A DNA stretch of 64,000 bases, from positions 1 through 64,000 of the forward strand of contig CAYXVG010000040.1 in assembly GCA_964468205.1 (NCBI GenBank), read 5' to 3'. Both the position numbers and the translations under genes were made by a program. The notes beneath the pieces are model-generated. The model ran no database searches. It had not been told where the DNA came from and worked only from the letters and a program-made list of their open reading frames with translations. Source of the DNA: CAWELS01 sp964468205. Lineage in GTDB: Bacteria; Acidobacteriota; Terriglobia; Bryobacterales; Bryobacteraceae. Shown here piece by piece: positions 53,095 to 62,164 of the stretch; the stretch's first letter is position 1, and each line of letters starts with the position of its first letter.

Positions 53095-54114
53095 ATGCCT
53101 GGCAAGAACTTGGGGGACGTTGCCTGGTACACCGGCCCGCGTGCGGCGGCGGTAGGGGAGCCGGACACCGTGCATTCCTACGCCGCCAGCTTGGCTACGG
53201 CTTTGTCCGCGCTCGGTGAGGAGGTGGATCTGAGCTGGTTGATGGGGGTGACCGGCTTCGCCTTCCGCACCTGGGCGCACGAATCCCTATGTCCTTCCGC
53301 GATGAACGCCTTCGACTGGTCTCGCATTCTGCCCGAGGCGGTGCGCCAAATGGAATGCGACTGCCTTTGCGTAATCCGGCTCTGGGACGAGGCGCAATGG
53401 GCGGAGGCGCGCCGGTGTCAGGCCCACGAAGCGGTTGTGGAGGCGATCGGCGCCGGCCGGCCCGCGATCGCGTGGAATGTTCTCGACGCCGAATGGGGGC
53501 TGATCACGGGCTACGACGACGACGCGCGGCGCTACCGGGTCATTGGTGTTGGCGGCCGGCGCGGGACGCTCGCGTACGGCCGGCTCGGAGCGAACGGCGT
53601 CAACATCCTGGGCGTCTGCATCCCTTGGGGGGAGAGCGGGCGGCGCCGCACGGAGACGCTTCGCAATTCGTTGACGGCGGCGTTGGCGCACGCGGATCAA
53701 AAGGAGTGGGTCGACAGGTCCCGCTACCACGACGGCCCGCGCGCGTATGATGTCTGGGCGACTGCCTTCGACCGCTGGGCGGCGAAAGTCCGGGCCGGGG
53801 ACACCGGGAACCTGAATGCCGATTTGCCTCGACGCGCGGAATACTATGCCCGGACGTACCTTCCTGCCCGGCGCCATGCCCGCAACTTCCTTCGGCAGGC
53901 CGCCGGCGGCAACCGTGAGCTATGTCTGGCGGCGGACGCCTTCGCCGGGGCCGCCGCGAGCCTGAAAGCGGTGTGGCGGCAAACGCCGGCGCGGATCGAC
54001 GAGGATTCCCGGCTGCTCAGCGGGATCGCCGACGACATACGCCAAGCGAAGGCGAAGGACGAAGAAGGCGTCGAGCACATTCGCTCGGCTCTGAAATCCG
54101 GCTTCCCAAATTGA
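53095..54114 (+). CDS. Uncharacterised protein, possibly of papain/C39-like fold
   Basis: A 339-residue soluble protein with no signal peptide. The first ~180 residues contain TVHSYAASLATAL, LMGVTGFAFRTW, a mid-region with GRPAIAW and WGLITGYDDDARRYRVIGVGG. This pattern recalls BtrH/C39-like domains, in which a product is bound or transferred, but I cannot confirm a catalytic Cys/His pair. The C-terminal half is helical. A TTGACA at 53058 could be a -35 element, without a good -10. There are no neighbours of related function. Confidence 0.6.
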   Translation: MPGKNLGDVAWYTGPRAAAVGEPDTVHSYAASLATALSALGEEVDLSWLMGVTGFAFRTWAHESLCPSAMNAFDWSRILPEAVRQMECDCLCVIRLWDEAQWAEARRCQAHEAVVEAIGAGRPAIAWNVLDAEWGLITGYDDDARRYRVIGVGGRRGTLAYGRLGANGVNILGVCIPWGESGRRRTETLRNSLTAALAHADQKEWVDRSRYHDGPRAYDVWATAFDRWAAKVRAGDTGNLNADLPRRAEYYARTYLPARRHARNFLRQAAGGNRELCLAADAFAGAAASLKAVWRQTPARIDEDSRLLSGIADDIRQAKAKDEEGVEHIRSALKSGFPN

Positions 54115-54131
54115 GGCCTGTCCGAAAATAG

Positions 54132-54147
54132 GTTCGGCGGGCCGAAC
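54132..54147. terminator. Inverted repeat between convergent genes
   Basis: GTTCGGC-GG-GCCGAAC sits in the 39-base gap between two convergent genes. It may act as a bidirectional terminator, although it has no T-tract and a very tight loop. Confidence 0.35.
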
Positions 54148-54153
54148 GCGTCT

Positions 54154-55239
54154 TCAGTCGCTACGCTTCTCAGTATCGGGTACGCCGATCTGCACCAGCT
54201 CCGGCTTGCGAGCGGCGGTCCGCTGGGGAGGATTCAGCAGACGCACAGGGAGCTTCGATAGATACGTCATCCGCTCGACCAAGGGGAGCAGTTTCCGGAC
54301 CCAGCGGCCATGGAATACCAACGAGCCAACAACGAGGGCCGGGTGGGGGATGGTGGTGACGCAACGAGAGCAGATCTCCACCTCGCCGCCACGGCCTTGA
54401 GCGTGCAGGCGCCGCATGCGGCGGACTTCGTCCGAGTTCCAGATTTCCTCGATCGACTGCTCGCCGACGTGGCCGACTGGCTTCCCATCGAGCATGTAGC
54501 TTTGGCAGCAAGGATAGATGTCCCCGTTATGCTTGACGTACATGGGTCCTCGCCAAAGATAGTGGCAAGGATACTTCCAGTCTCCGGAGCCGTGCCCCGC
54601 GTCGGGCTGCAGAACGTTGGTCTCGTCCTGCTTCAGGCGCACTTGGTCGACACCCGGAACCGAGCGCCAAAAATCCATGAAGGCACGAGTTTCGGCTGTA
54701 TTGCCGTCCATCTGCACCATCTGCACGACAATCTGAAGGCCGGCCCGCCGCTCGTTTTTCATCCGTGCGAAGCGCACGAAATTGTCGCGGACTTTCTCGA
54801 AGCGCGCCCCTTTGCGGTAGTGCTCAAACGTTTCCTTGGTGGCCCCGTCGAAACTGAAGGTGATGTGTTCGAGCGGGGTGTCCAGCAATCGGGCCGCGGC
54901 TTCTTCGTCGAGGAGAGTGCCGTTGGTGGATAGTAGGGTGTAGACGCCGTGGCGGTCGCAGTATTCAATCCGGTCGAAGATCTTCGGATCGAGCAAGGGC
55001 TCGCCGAGCCCGATCAGCATCATGTGCTCGGCGGCGGGGCCGGATTCCTGAACCAGCCGCTCGAAGACCTCGTCGGTCATGTCCTCTTTCGGTTGTGGAT
55101 GGGTCTCGCGGGGACACATCGGGCAATACAGGTTGCACTTGGCGGTGGTTTCGACGATGTATTCCACCGGAAGACCGTCCAGCTTGTCCCGTCGTGTCAG
55201 GTATCCCCAGAGAAGTTTTGCCCGGTTCCAGGCGCGCAT
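54154..55239 (-). CDS. Radical SAM protein with SPASM-like C-terminus
   Basis: A 361-residue radical SAM enzyme. The [4Fe-4S] cysteines are Cys35, Cys39 and Cys42 (CNLYCPMC). Additional C-terminal cysteines (YPCC, EICSRC) fit a SPASM or twitch domain binding auxiliary clusters, as in enzymes that modify peptides or assemble cofactors. I use the ATG at 55239, because a start at 55293 would leave no room for promoters before the divergent photolyase gene at 55296. No peptide substrate gene was found nearby. Confidence 0.8.
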   Translation of the reverse strand: MRAWNRAKLLWGYLTRRDKLDGLPVEYIVETTAKCNLYCPMCPRETHPQPKEDMTDEVFERLVQESGPAAEHMMLIGLGEPLLDPKIFDRIEYCDRHGVYTLLSTNGTLLDEEAAARLLDTPLEHITFSFDGATKETFEHYRKGARFEKVRDNFVRFARMKNERRAGLQIVVQMVQMDGNTAETRAFMDFWRSVPGVDQVRLKQDETNVLQPDAGHGSGDWKYPCHYLWRGPMYVKHNGDIYPCCQSYMLDGKPVGHVGEQSIEEIWNSDEVRRMRRLHAQGRGGEVEICSRCVTTIPHPALVVGSLVFHGRWVRKLLPLVERMTYLSKLPVRLLNPPQRTAARKPELVQIGVPDTEKRSD

Positions 55240-55295
55240 GGCGAACCAGCTATTATTGTAGCGGTTAGCGCGAGACAGACATCGGAAAGGCAAGG

Positions 55296-56699
55296 ATGAA
55301 AGAGCGGATTCGACGGCTGAACGACAAACCGCAAAGGCCTGACCGGAAATACGTCCTCTACTGGATGCAGACCAACCGCCGGGCCGATTCCAACCATGCC
55401 CTCGCCGCCGCGGTGAAAACCGCCGGCAAATTCGGCCTCCCGGTGCTCGTCTACGAAGGCCTCACCAGCCTCTATCCGCTCTCAACGGCGCGCAACCATG
55501 CGTTCATCCTGGCGAACGTCCCGGAGACGGAGAAGAGGCTCAAGGAACTGGGGATCGGTTACGTATTCTACCTGCGGCGCGGCAAGTCAGATGCGAACGA
55601 TACTTTTTACCGCCTGGCCGCGGACGCGGCGACGGTCATCACGGACGACTACCCAACCTTCCTTAACCGGGCGCACAACGAGAGAGTTCCGGCGAAGCTG
55701 GATGTCGCTTGCTACGCCGTGGACTCGGCCTGCGTGGTTCCGATGAGCCGGATGGAGAAGCGCGAATACGCCGCCTATACGATCCGTCCGAAGATCAAGA
55801 AGGCGCTGCCCGATTGTTTGGAACCGGTGGAGACGGAGCCTCCTGGAAAAAGGTTTCGCGGTAGCGCCCCGGGGTACCACCGGGAAGTGGTGGCCGAAGA
55901 GATTGCGGAGCTGGTTAGTTCCTGTGAGGTGGACCATTCAGTGGAAGTGTCGCTCTCATTCCAAGGCGGCCGCAGCGCTGCGCTCCGTCATCTTGAGCAT
56001 TTTCTAGAAAACAACCTGGAGCGCTACGGCAAAGAGCGAAACGAACCCACGGCGCACGCGACGTCCAACCTGAGCCCTTACCTCCGCCACGGAATGATCT
56101 CGGCCCTCGAGGTGGCGCTGGCGGCGCGCAGCTACGGTGAGGCGCACGGCGTTGACACGGGAGAGTTCCTCGAAGAACTCATCGTGCGCCGGGAGCTGGC
56201 GTTCAATTTCGCCCGCTTCAGCCCGGATCCTACCGTTCTCGAAACCTTGCCGGATTGGGCCCGGAAGACGCTGCGGGAGCATGACGGCGACAAGCGCGAT
56301 CCATGTTATTCCCGCGAGCGCTTCGAGAAAGCGGAAACCCACGACGAGTTGTGGAACTCTACTCAAAAAGAGATGATGCTGCGCGGCAAAATCCACGGCT
56401 ACTACCGTATGTATTGGGGCAAGAAGATCATCGAGTGGGCTGAATCCCACCAAGCGGCGCTAGAGACGATGATCTACATCCACGACCGGTACGCGCTGGA
56501 CGGGCGGGACCCGAACACCTACACGGGGATCCTCTGGTGCTTCGGGCTGCACGACCGGCCCTGGCGGAAGAGGCCTGTGTTCGGCTCCCTTCGATACATG
56601 TCCTATGACGGTATGAAACGAAAAACCGCTGTTGACGAATACATCCGGGAGATTCGCTACCTGGAAGAAACCGGGGTGGATCCGCATCGCATAGAATAG
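55296..56699 (+). CDS. Class II CPD photolyase
   Basis: A 467-residue DNA photolyase that repairs cyclobutane pyrimidine dimers with FAD and blue light. Class II features are the N-terminal RKYVLYWMQTNRRADSNHAL block and the C-terminal YTGILWCFGLHDRPW block. The middle helical FAD-binding region is complete. The epimerase gene follows after 9 bases. Confidence 0.92.
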   Translation: MKERIRRLNDKPQRPDRKYVLYWMQTNRRADSNHALAAAVKTAGKFGLPVLVYEGLTSLYPLSTARNHAFILANVPETEKRLKELGIGYVFYLRRGKSDANDTFYRLAADAATVITDDYPTFLNRAHNERVPAKLDVACYAVDSACVVPMSRMEKREYAAYTIRPKIKKALPDCLEPVETEPPGKRFRGSAPGYHREVVAEEIAELVSSCEVDHSVEVSLSFQGGRSAALRHLEHFLENNLERYGKERNEPTAHATSNLSPYLRHGMISALEVALAARSYGEAHGVDTGEFLEELIVRRELAFNFARFSPDPTVLETLPDWARKTLREHDGDKRDPCYSRERFEKAETHDELWNSTQKEMMLRGKIHGYYRMYWGKKIIEWAESHQAALETMIYIHDRYALDGRDPNTYTGILWCFGLHDRPWRKRPVFGSLRYMSYDGMKRKTAVDEYIREIRYLEETGVDPHRIE

Positions 56700-56708
56700 G
56701 GCACGGGC

Positions 56709-57608
56709 ATGCACATCACGATTACCGGCGCAACAGGGTTCATTGGCAAACGGCTAATCCCGCTGCTGCTCGAAATGGGTCACGAAGTCCGTATTCTCGG
56801 CCGGACTCCCAAGACTGGGTTCCCTCCCGAGGTGCGTTTCTATCTCTGGAATGCCACTGAGGGAGGGCCTCCGTCGGAAAGCCTCAAGGGAGCCGACGCG
56901 GTCGTGCATCTGGCTGGAGAGTCGGTTTCGCAGCGGTGGACTCCGCAGGTTCGCAAACGCATTCGGGAGAGCCGCGTGCTCGGAACCCGGAACCTGGTCG
57001 AGACGCTGGGCAAATTGGAGCAGCCGCCGGCGACATTGGTTTCCGTCTCCGCGGTCGGCTACTACGGCGACCGGGGCGAGGAAGAACTCGACGAGTCATC
57101 GAAACCGGGGGAGGGATTTCTGGCCGAGGTCTGCCAGGAATGGGAGGCCGAGGCAGCGCGTGCAGCCGAATTTGGCGTGCGGGTGGTGAGACCTCGTATC
57201 GGGATGGTGCTCGGCATCGGTGGCGGAGCGCTCGAACAGATGCTGCCCCCATTTAAGATGTTCATGGGCGGCCAGCTCGGCAACGGAAAGCAGTGGATGT
57301 CTTGGGTGCATCTCGAAGACTTGGTAAGCTTGCTGCGCCACGCTTTGGAGACGCCGGAAGTCTCCGGTCCGATGAATGCGATCGCGCCGAATCCCGTGCG
57401 CAACAAGCAATTCACGCGCATACTGGCGCGAACCATCCGCCGGCCGGCTCTCTTCACGGTACCGGAGCAAGGCTTGAAGGCGCTGTTCGGCGACATGGCC
57501 GAGATCATGCTGGCGAGCCAGCGCGTGTTGCCGCGGGTGGCCCAAGAGTCAGGCTATAAGTACCTTTTCCCGGATCTTGGGCAGGCGTTGAAGCACCTTC
57601 TCGGTTAG
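56709..57608 (+). CDS. TIGR01777-family NAD(P)-binding epimerase-like protein
   Basis: A 299-residue short-chain dehydrogenase/epimerase homologue. The dinucleotide motif is GATGFIGK, followed by VVHLAGESV and the YYG catalytic block (SAVGYYGDRGEEELDE). The C-terminal DUF1731-like segment ends in the conserved TDL-like LGQALKHLLG region. The reaction is not established for this family. It is probably cotranscribed with the photolyase. Confidence 0.88.
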   Translation: MHITITGATGFIGKRLIPLLLEMGHEVRILGRTPKTGFPPEVRFYLWNATEGGPPSESLKGADAVVHLAGESVSQRWTPQVRKRIRESRVLGTRNLVETLGKLEQPPATLVSVSAVGYYGDRGEEELDESSKPGEGFLAEVCQEWEAEAARAAEFGVRVVRPRIGMVLGIGGGALEQMLPPFKMFMGGQLGNGKQWMSWVHLEDLVSLLRHALETPEVSGPMNAIAPNPVRNKQFTRILARTIRRPALFTVPEQGLKALFGDMAEIMLASQRVLPRVAQESGYKYLFPDLGQALKHLLG

Positions 57609-57656
57609 GCCCTCGCCTCCCGGTCTCCTTGCTGATGCTCATCTTCCATCACAAAG

Positions 57657-59444
57657 TCAGTCTTCGCGTGCACTGCCGGGAAACAACGCTTTCCTCTGCT
57701 CGGCTGTGAGATAGGGGGATTGGAGCCGGATCGGATCGGCGGTGTCCTTGTAGAGCAGATCGCCCTTGCCCAAGAGACGTTCCGCGCCGGAAACCTCCAG
57801 CATCATTTGGGAGTGAATACGATTGGTTGTTTTAAGGCAGACGCGGCCGGCCAGGTTTGCTTTGAGGGCGCCTCCCACGGTGTCCGCGTTCGGGTACTGC
57901 GTAGCGATGACGAGGTGGATGGCGGCAGCGCGAGCCTTGGCGCCAAGCCTGAAAATACGGGATTCAATCTCCTTCCGCTCCGGGCGGCCGGCGTGGATCA
58001 AGTCGGCGTACTCGTCGCAGACGCATATGATGCGGGGAACAGGCCGGCCGGTTTGCGCCACGTACTCGGCGATTGTGTCGGCGCCGGTTCCCTCCTTGAG
58101 CCTGTAGCGCGCCTCCATCTCGTCGATCAACCTTTCGAGCGCCGACGAAGCCGAGTCTTCAGGCGGATGTAGCAACCCGGCGCCCTCCCATAGAAACGGC
58201 GAATCCCGAAGTTCGAGGAAGGCGCTGCGTTTCGGATCAATCAGCACCAAGCGCAATGTCTCAGGCGTATTTGTGGAGATCAGGCCGGCGATGGCCGCGC
58301 GCAGCCACTCGCTCTTGCCGCTGCCGGACGTCCCGGCCACCAGCAGATGAACGCAGCCCGGTTGCGCGAGATCGGCGAACTGAACGCGCCCGTTGAGATC
58401 GACGCCGAGCAGGACTTGGGAGCAGCCGTGCAGAGGATCGCCGGGTGGGAGCTGATCCTGAATCTCGTCAAAGTGAACTGTCTTGCGGTCGGGCCGCTGG
58501 ACATCCACCACCAACCGGCCGGCGTCTTTCCCGATCATCGGCGCGGCGTCGAAGCCGAGCTGGATCTGAAGGTCGTCAGCCTTGTTCGTAACGGCGGCGA
58601 CGCGGACGCCCTTTTCCGGCATGAGCGTGTAGCGGATGAATGTGGGGCCGGCCACCGGATCGCCGCGGAGCCTCACCGCGGAGCCATAGTCGGCCAGCAC
58701 CTGCACGATCCGCCGGCCGAGGTTCCGGTGCAACTCACTTGGCGGCGCGGCCGGTGGGAGCGGGCCTTCGCCAGGCAACACCCCGGCCATGCGGGCGATC
58801 AGGTCTTTGAGACTTGCGGTCGCGGGGGTGAGATCAGCGTCGTGGAAGAGGCGCTCCTGGCGTTCGGGCGAGAACGAAACCAGCGCTAGCGCCCCTGTTC
58901 CGCCGTTTTGCTTGAGCAAGTAGTGATAGAGGCACGCCTGCGCGAGATCCGCCTCCGGGGCGGTTTGGCCCAACTTCAGCTCCACCGCGCACCACGAGTT
59001 TGTCTCGGGTCTCCGCACGATGAAATCGGCGATCCCGCTGACGCGAACGGGTCGGGTCCATCCCTTCTCCCGCAGCTCCCAACTCAGCGGCTGCTCCACC
59101 AGGGAGAATAGCGCGCCGGGACCGGCCGCCCGCCGGATCTCCAGCGCCCAGCGTCCCAGCTCCTCGGTGGCTCGCCACAATTCCACGAGCTGACATCCCG
59201 ACTCCTGCAGCGCGGCCCGGTGCTGGTTGATTCGGGGTCCCAACAAGTTCGCGTAAATATGCTCGCGCAGCCGCGGCCACTCCTCTTCTCCGGCAGGCCA
59301 GCCGGACATCAGGTCCGCGAAGACTTCGTGAAACAAGCGTCCAAGCAGCGCATTGAACCCGCTTGCTCTTTTCTCCGGACCGCCGGCAGCGCGCAGAATC
59401 TCCCGGCGGACATCGGAAACCGATAGTTGGATGGCTCCGGCCAT
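57657..59444 (-). CDS. PD-(D/E)XK nuclease fused to FtsK/SpoIIIE-type DNA motor
   Basis: A 595-residue fusion. Residues 1-215 carry all RecB/Cas4-type nuclease marks in order: His39 in GRLFHEVF, Asp140 in GIADF, Glu155-Leu-Lys157, then Gln169 and Tyr173 (QXXXY). The Cas4 cysteine cluster is absent. A beta-rich linker (about 240-345) and an FtsK motor follow, with Walker A GTSGSGKS at 371-378, the FtsK-typical LIDPKR at 401-406 and Walker B with Asp477-Glu478. There are no transmembrane helices and no FtsK gamma domain. I take ATG 59444 (GAGGA 11 bases upstream) because the upstream open frame runs antisense through the neighbouring frame. It lies 7 bases after the AAA+ gene. Confidence 0.88.
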   Translation of the reverse strand: MAGAIQLSVSDVRREILRAAGGPEKRASGFNALLGRLFHEVFADLMSGWPAGEEEWPRLREHIYANLLGPRINQHRAALQESGCQLVELWRATEELGRWALEIRRAAGPGALFSLVEQPLSWELREKGWTRPVRVSGIADFIVRRPETNSWCAVELKLGQTAPEADLAQACLYHYLLKQNGGTGALALVSFSPERQERLFHDADLTPATASLKDLIARMAGVLPGEGPLPPAAPPSELHRNLGRRIVQVLADYGSAVRLRGDPVAGPTFIRYTLMPEKGVRVAAVTNKADDLQIQLGFDAAPMIGKDAGRLVVDVQRPDRKTVHFDEIQDQLPPGDPLHGCSQVLLGVDLNGRVQFADLAQPGCVHLLVAGTSGSGKSEWLRAAIAGLISTNTPETLRLVLIDPKRSAFLELRDSPFLWEGAGLLHPPEDSASSALERLIDEMEARYRLKEGTGADTIAEYVAQTGRPVPRIICVCDEYADLIHAGRPERKEIESRIFRLGAKARAAAIHLVIATQYPNADTVGGALKANLAGRVCLKTTNRIHSQMMLEVSGAERLLGKGDLLYKDTADPIRLQSPYLTAEQRKALFPGSARED

Positions 59445-59451
59445 CGGATCG

Positions 59452-61311
59452 TCAGTCCTCCATCCTCTGCTGGACCATCTCATACAGGACCGGCGGAGGG
59501 CCTTCAAGTAACCCGAACTGCATCGGATTCTGACGCGCACATCGAATGACCTCCTCCAATGAATAATCCGTTTCCCTTGCGGCCTCCTGAGCAGAGAGGA
59601 CCTTCCGCTCCCGCAGGCAAGCGGTGAGCGCCTCCGGCAGGGTGGCATCCTCTCCAATTGGCTTCGCGTGGATTTCGTCGACCAGCTCGCGCAGCGGCTC
59701 CGGCATGTTTGACCGGAGCCATTCCTCCACGCTTCCGGGCGGGACGCGGCGGCCCTGGTGGGAGAGATCGCCACTCTCGGCGTCGGCAAGGAGGCTACGG
59801 ATCGCATCCAGCGCGGCCAGGGCTTCAGCGGAAGGACGGACGATCCGGGCGCCTCTGGATTCAAGCTCCTTTAGCCTCTCCCGCGTGCGGCGCGCCGTGC
59901 TTTTGATGCCGAGCCGAGCGTCCCGCACCAAAACCAGTTCCGGAATGCCGGCCGGATCCCACGACGTAAGAATCTTGCGAAGCCGCGCTGCGAGACTATT
60001 CGGATGGGCTTGGTTGCAGTAGCTGAATCCCACCCGCCGGCCATCTGGTTGCGCCAATTCCAGGTCCACTCCTGGCGGTAAATCTTCGTTTCGAATCCGC
60101 ATTCCCTGCAGCGCGGCATGCAGCAACAGTGGCAGGCCGTCGCGCACGACGAAGTCACCATCCATCGCGGGCAGGTCACGCCGGCCCGCTTGCCTCCGCT
60201 CATACTCTCCCCCCAGGAAGCCTTCGAGGTCCAGCGCGGGCGGGGCGATCTCCGCTCCAATGGCTTCGTCGAAGAGCGTTTTGCAGCGGAAGATGACGCG
60301 GCGGGCGATGCAGGTCCCTCCGCCGGCGAACTCTTCCCTTAGTTTCTCTTCGTCGATCGGCCAGAGGTCATTCCGGTCTTCTCGAAGCCGCGCCAGTTTG
60401 GGTTGTGAGTTGAGACGAGCGGTTACGAGGGCCGCTGCCTGCTCCCAGGTGAGCGGATGAAGCGCTTCGGCGTTCTGCCGCATCATCCGGTCCGCGTGGG
60501 CGCCGCGGATGACCTTTTCGAGCGGCTGAATGAACGACGTCTGCACGCACGATATGACTAGCGCGTTCTTCAGTTCGTCGTGGAGCGCCGTGACGAGCTT
60601 GCCGAGCGCGAACATGCCGGTCTGGTCTCCGGGATGGCTTTGCAAGGCCTCTACCTGGTCCAGCGCGAAGATTACCGTGGCCGGCCGGGCCAACTCGCAC
60701 AGAGCTTTGATCACGTCCTTGGCGCGATCTTCCTGAGCGTCCTCGTCGATGGGTGAAGTGGATATGCCCAGGCTCCGCAAGGCTTCCTCCGGCAACTCTT
60801 CGCCCCGCAACCACGCAGCCGAGTCGCGTACGTTCACGCCGTGGAGCAGGTTCTCCAATGCAATGCTCAGGTCGCGAATCGGGACATGGGACAGTTCGGA
60901 GCGCCGCCGGTCCAGCAACAGGTCCAGCCGTGACGGACCCGCCGGAGGCCGCCGCATCAAGTCCAGGGACATATGGCGGCGCAGGTAGCGCCAGATCATC
61001 GATGCGGCCGTTTGCATCCGCACGCCGATGAACACCGGTGCGGGCTCGGACGCCTGTTCCACCGCCCGGCGCAAGCGGCTCAGCAAGTGTGTCTTGCCGC
61101 TCCCTGGTTCACCGTAGAGCATCAACGACGTGCTGGAACCGGTGGAGGCCACCTGCGCGATCAGGCGAAGGCACGCCTCGAATGCGCGCCGGTTGATGTC
61201 CGGAACATCCGCAGTGGCTTCATCCCAAGGGCTGCCCACCGTCGAGCTGGCGAACGGGTTGGAGACGCCGCGCAACGGCGGCTCAATCCTCGCGCCAGGC
61301 GATGGCGACAT
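59452..61311 (-). CDS. AAA+ ATPase with large C-terminal domain, partner of nuclease-FtsK
   Basis: A 619-residue ATPase resembling the Orc1/Cdc6-type or STAND-like P-loop group. Walker A GEPGSGKT is at residues 67-74, Walker B VIFALD with Asp218 (then Gln rather than Glu), and a sensor-like Asn/Gln lies in ISCVQTS. A C-terminal region from about residue 380 is of unknown fold, with VGFSYCNQAH and a segment reading ELVLVRDARLG that could be a divergent nuclease-like or binding domain. The start ATG 61311 has GGGAGGA 8 bases upstream and overlaps the winged-helix gene by 29 bases. It probably loads or gates the nuclease-motor protein. Confidence 0.78.
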   Translation of the reverse strand: MSPSPGARIEPPLRGVSNPFASSTVGSPWDEATADVPDINRRAFEACLRLIAQVASTGSSTSLMLYGEPGSGKTHLLSRLRRAVEQASEPAPVFIGVRMQTAASMIWRYLRRHMSLDLMRRPPAGPSRLDLLLDRRRSELSHVPIRDLSIALENLLHGVNVRDSAAWLRGEELPEEALRSLGISTSPIDEDAQEDRAKDVIKALCELARPATVIFALDQVEALQSHPGDQTGMFALGKLVTALHDELKNALVISCVQTSFIQPLEKVIRGAHADRMMRQNAEALHPLTWEQAAALVTARLNSQPKLARLREDRNDLWPIDEEKLREEFAGGGTCIARRVIFRCKTLFDEAIGAEIAPPALDLEGFLGGEYERRQAGRRDLPAMDGDFVVRDGLPLLLHAALQGMRIRNEDLPPGVDLELAQPDGRRVGFSYCNQAHPNSLAARLRKILTSWDPAGIPELVLVRDARLGIKSTARRTRERLKELESRGARIVRPSAEALAALDAIRSLLADAESGDLSHQGRRVPPGSVEEWLRSNMPEPLRELVDEIHAKPIGEDATLPEALTACLRERKVLSAQEAARETDYSLEEVIRCARQNPMQFGLLEGPPPVLYEMVQQRMED

Positions 61312-62095
61312 AGTAGTTTTCCTCCCCGCCGGAGACGAGTTCGTGGCGCTCTTCCTCGGTCAAGTTGTAGGGATCGTCATGCCGGCTGAGATGGACCCTC
61401 CGGCCGTGCCAGAGCGATAGCGCGGCGCGGTCAAACTCCTCTTTGGAAGCCTCTTGGAACTCGGAACGGGCGCGAATCTTCCCCACGTAAACTGGTAGCC
61501 CTTTTTGGGACTCGAGAGCCAGCATCGCCTCATAGATCCGATCAGCAAGATTAGCGGGCCCCGCGCGCCGGCCCAGTTGAGCGCTGAGAAATGCGAGGAT
61601 CTCCGCGTCGGAGTTCGCGGCGCGGCGCAGTTTCTCGAAGATTGCCTCCAGCGGATCCGACGCGGCGGCCAGATACGCTTTCGGCCGGTTCGGCGGAGCA
61701 AGCACCTTTGCGCGCCTTACGCCCAGCGGCGGATACTCTGCCAGCCGGCCGGCCGCCAACATGCCGCGAATAATAGGCTGGGTTGCGCTTTTGGCCAGCA
61801 GTCCCCGGCGGCCCATCTCCCGGCCGATCTCGTCACGGACCATCGCTCGATCCCCGGTCAGCTCCTCGATGACCGCGGCGGGGTCCTTGTGCCAGAACCG
61901 GTCTTTGATCCGGCCGTACGGGGGCCATCGGGCGATGCGCCCTCCGTCGGCGGCGCTCCGCAGCGCCTCGTTCAGGTCCGGTTCCCGGAAGGCCTTCGGG
62001 ACGCTCAACTGGCGCCAAATCTGGCCCAGGGACATCGGCTTCGCGGCGCGTTCCACTATCCGTAAGATCTCAGTCTCTGGCGGCAACACTTCCAA
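61283..62095 (-). CDS. Tandem winged-helix protein of the nuclease-FtsK operon
   Basis: A 270-residue soluble protein. The first ~60 residues look like a winged helix (ILRIVERAAKP, LNEALRSAADGGRIARWP), and a similar unit recurs at about 80-125 (REMGRRGLLAKSATQPIIRGML). The C-terminal part has SLWHGRRVHLSRHDDPYNLTEEER, a pattern found at the ends of bacterial DNA-binding partners of AAA+ proteins. It begins at TTG 62095 or GTG 62089; neither has a clear ribosome-binding site. Its 29-base overlap with the AAA+ gene ties it to that system, probably as the DNA-recognition or regulatory subunit. Confidence 0.7.
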   Translation of the reverse strand: MEVLPPETEILRIVERAAKPMSLGQIWRQLSVPKAFREPDLNEALRSAADGGRIARWPPYGRIKDRFWHKDPAAVIEELTGDRAMVRDEIGREMGRRGLLAKSATQPIIRGMLAAGRLAEYPPLGVRRAKVLAPPNRPKAYLAAASDPLEAIFEKLRRAANSDAEILAFLSAQLGRRAGPANLADRIYEAMLALESQKGLPVYVGKIRARSEFQEASKEEFDRAALSLWHGRRVHLSRHDDPYNLTEEERHELVSGGEENYYVAIAWRED

Positions 62096-62164
62096 TTCTA
62101 AGTGAACCGCGAACGGGAGTGCGGGAATCGTGGAGAATTGCCAGTGTCGCCCTCAGGCGGTCCC

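Noticed and set aside
57657..62095. Assignment of the three-gene operon to Dpt, BREX or another named defence system
   Set aside because: FtsK/HerA-type ATPases occur in those systems, but their marker genes (dndB-E, pglZ, brxL and others) are absent, and the nuclease-FtsK fusion does not match them as I know them.
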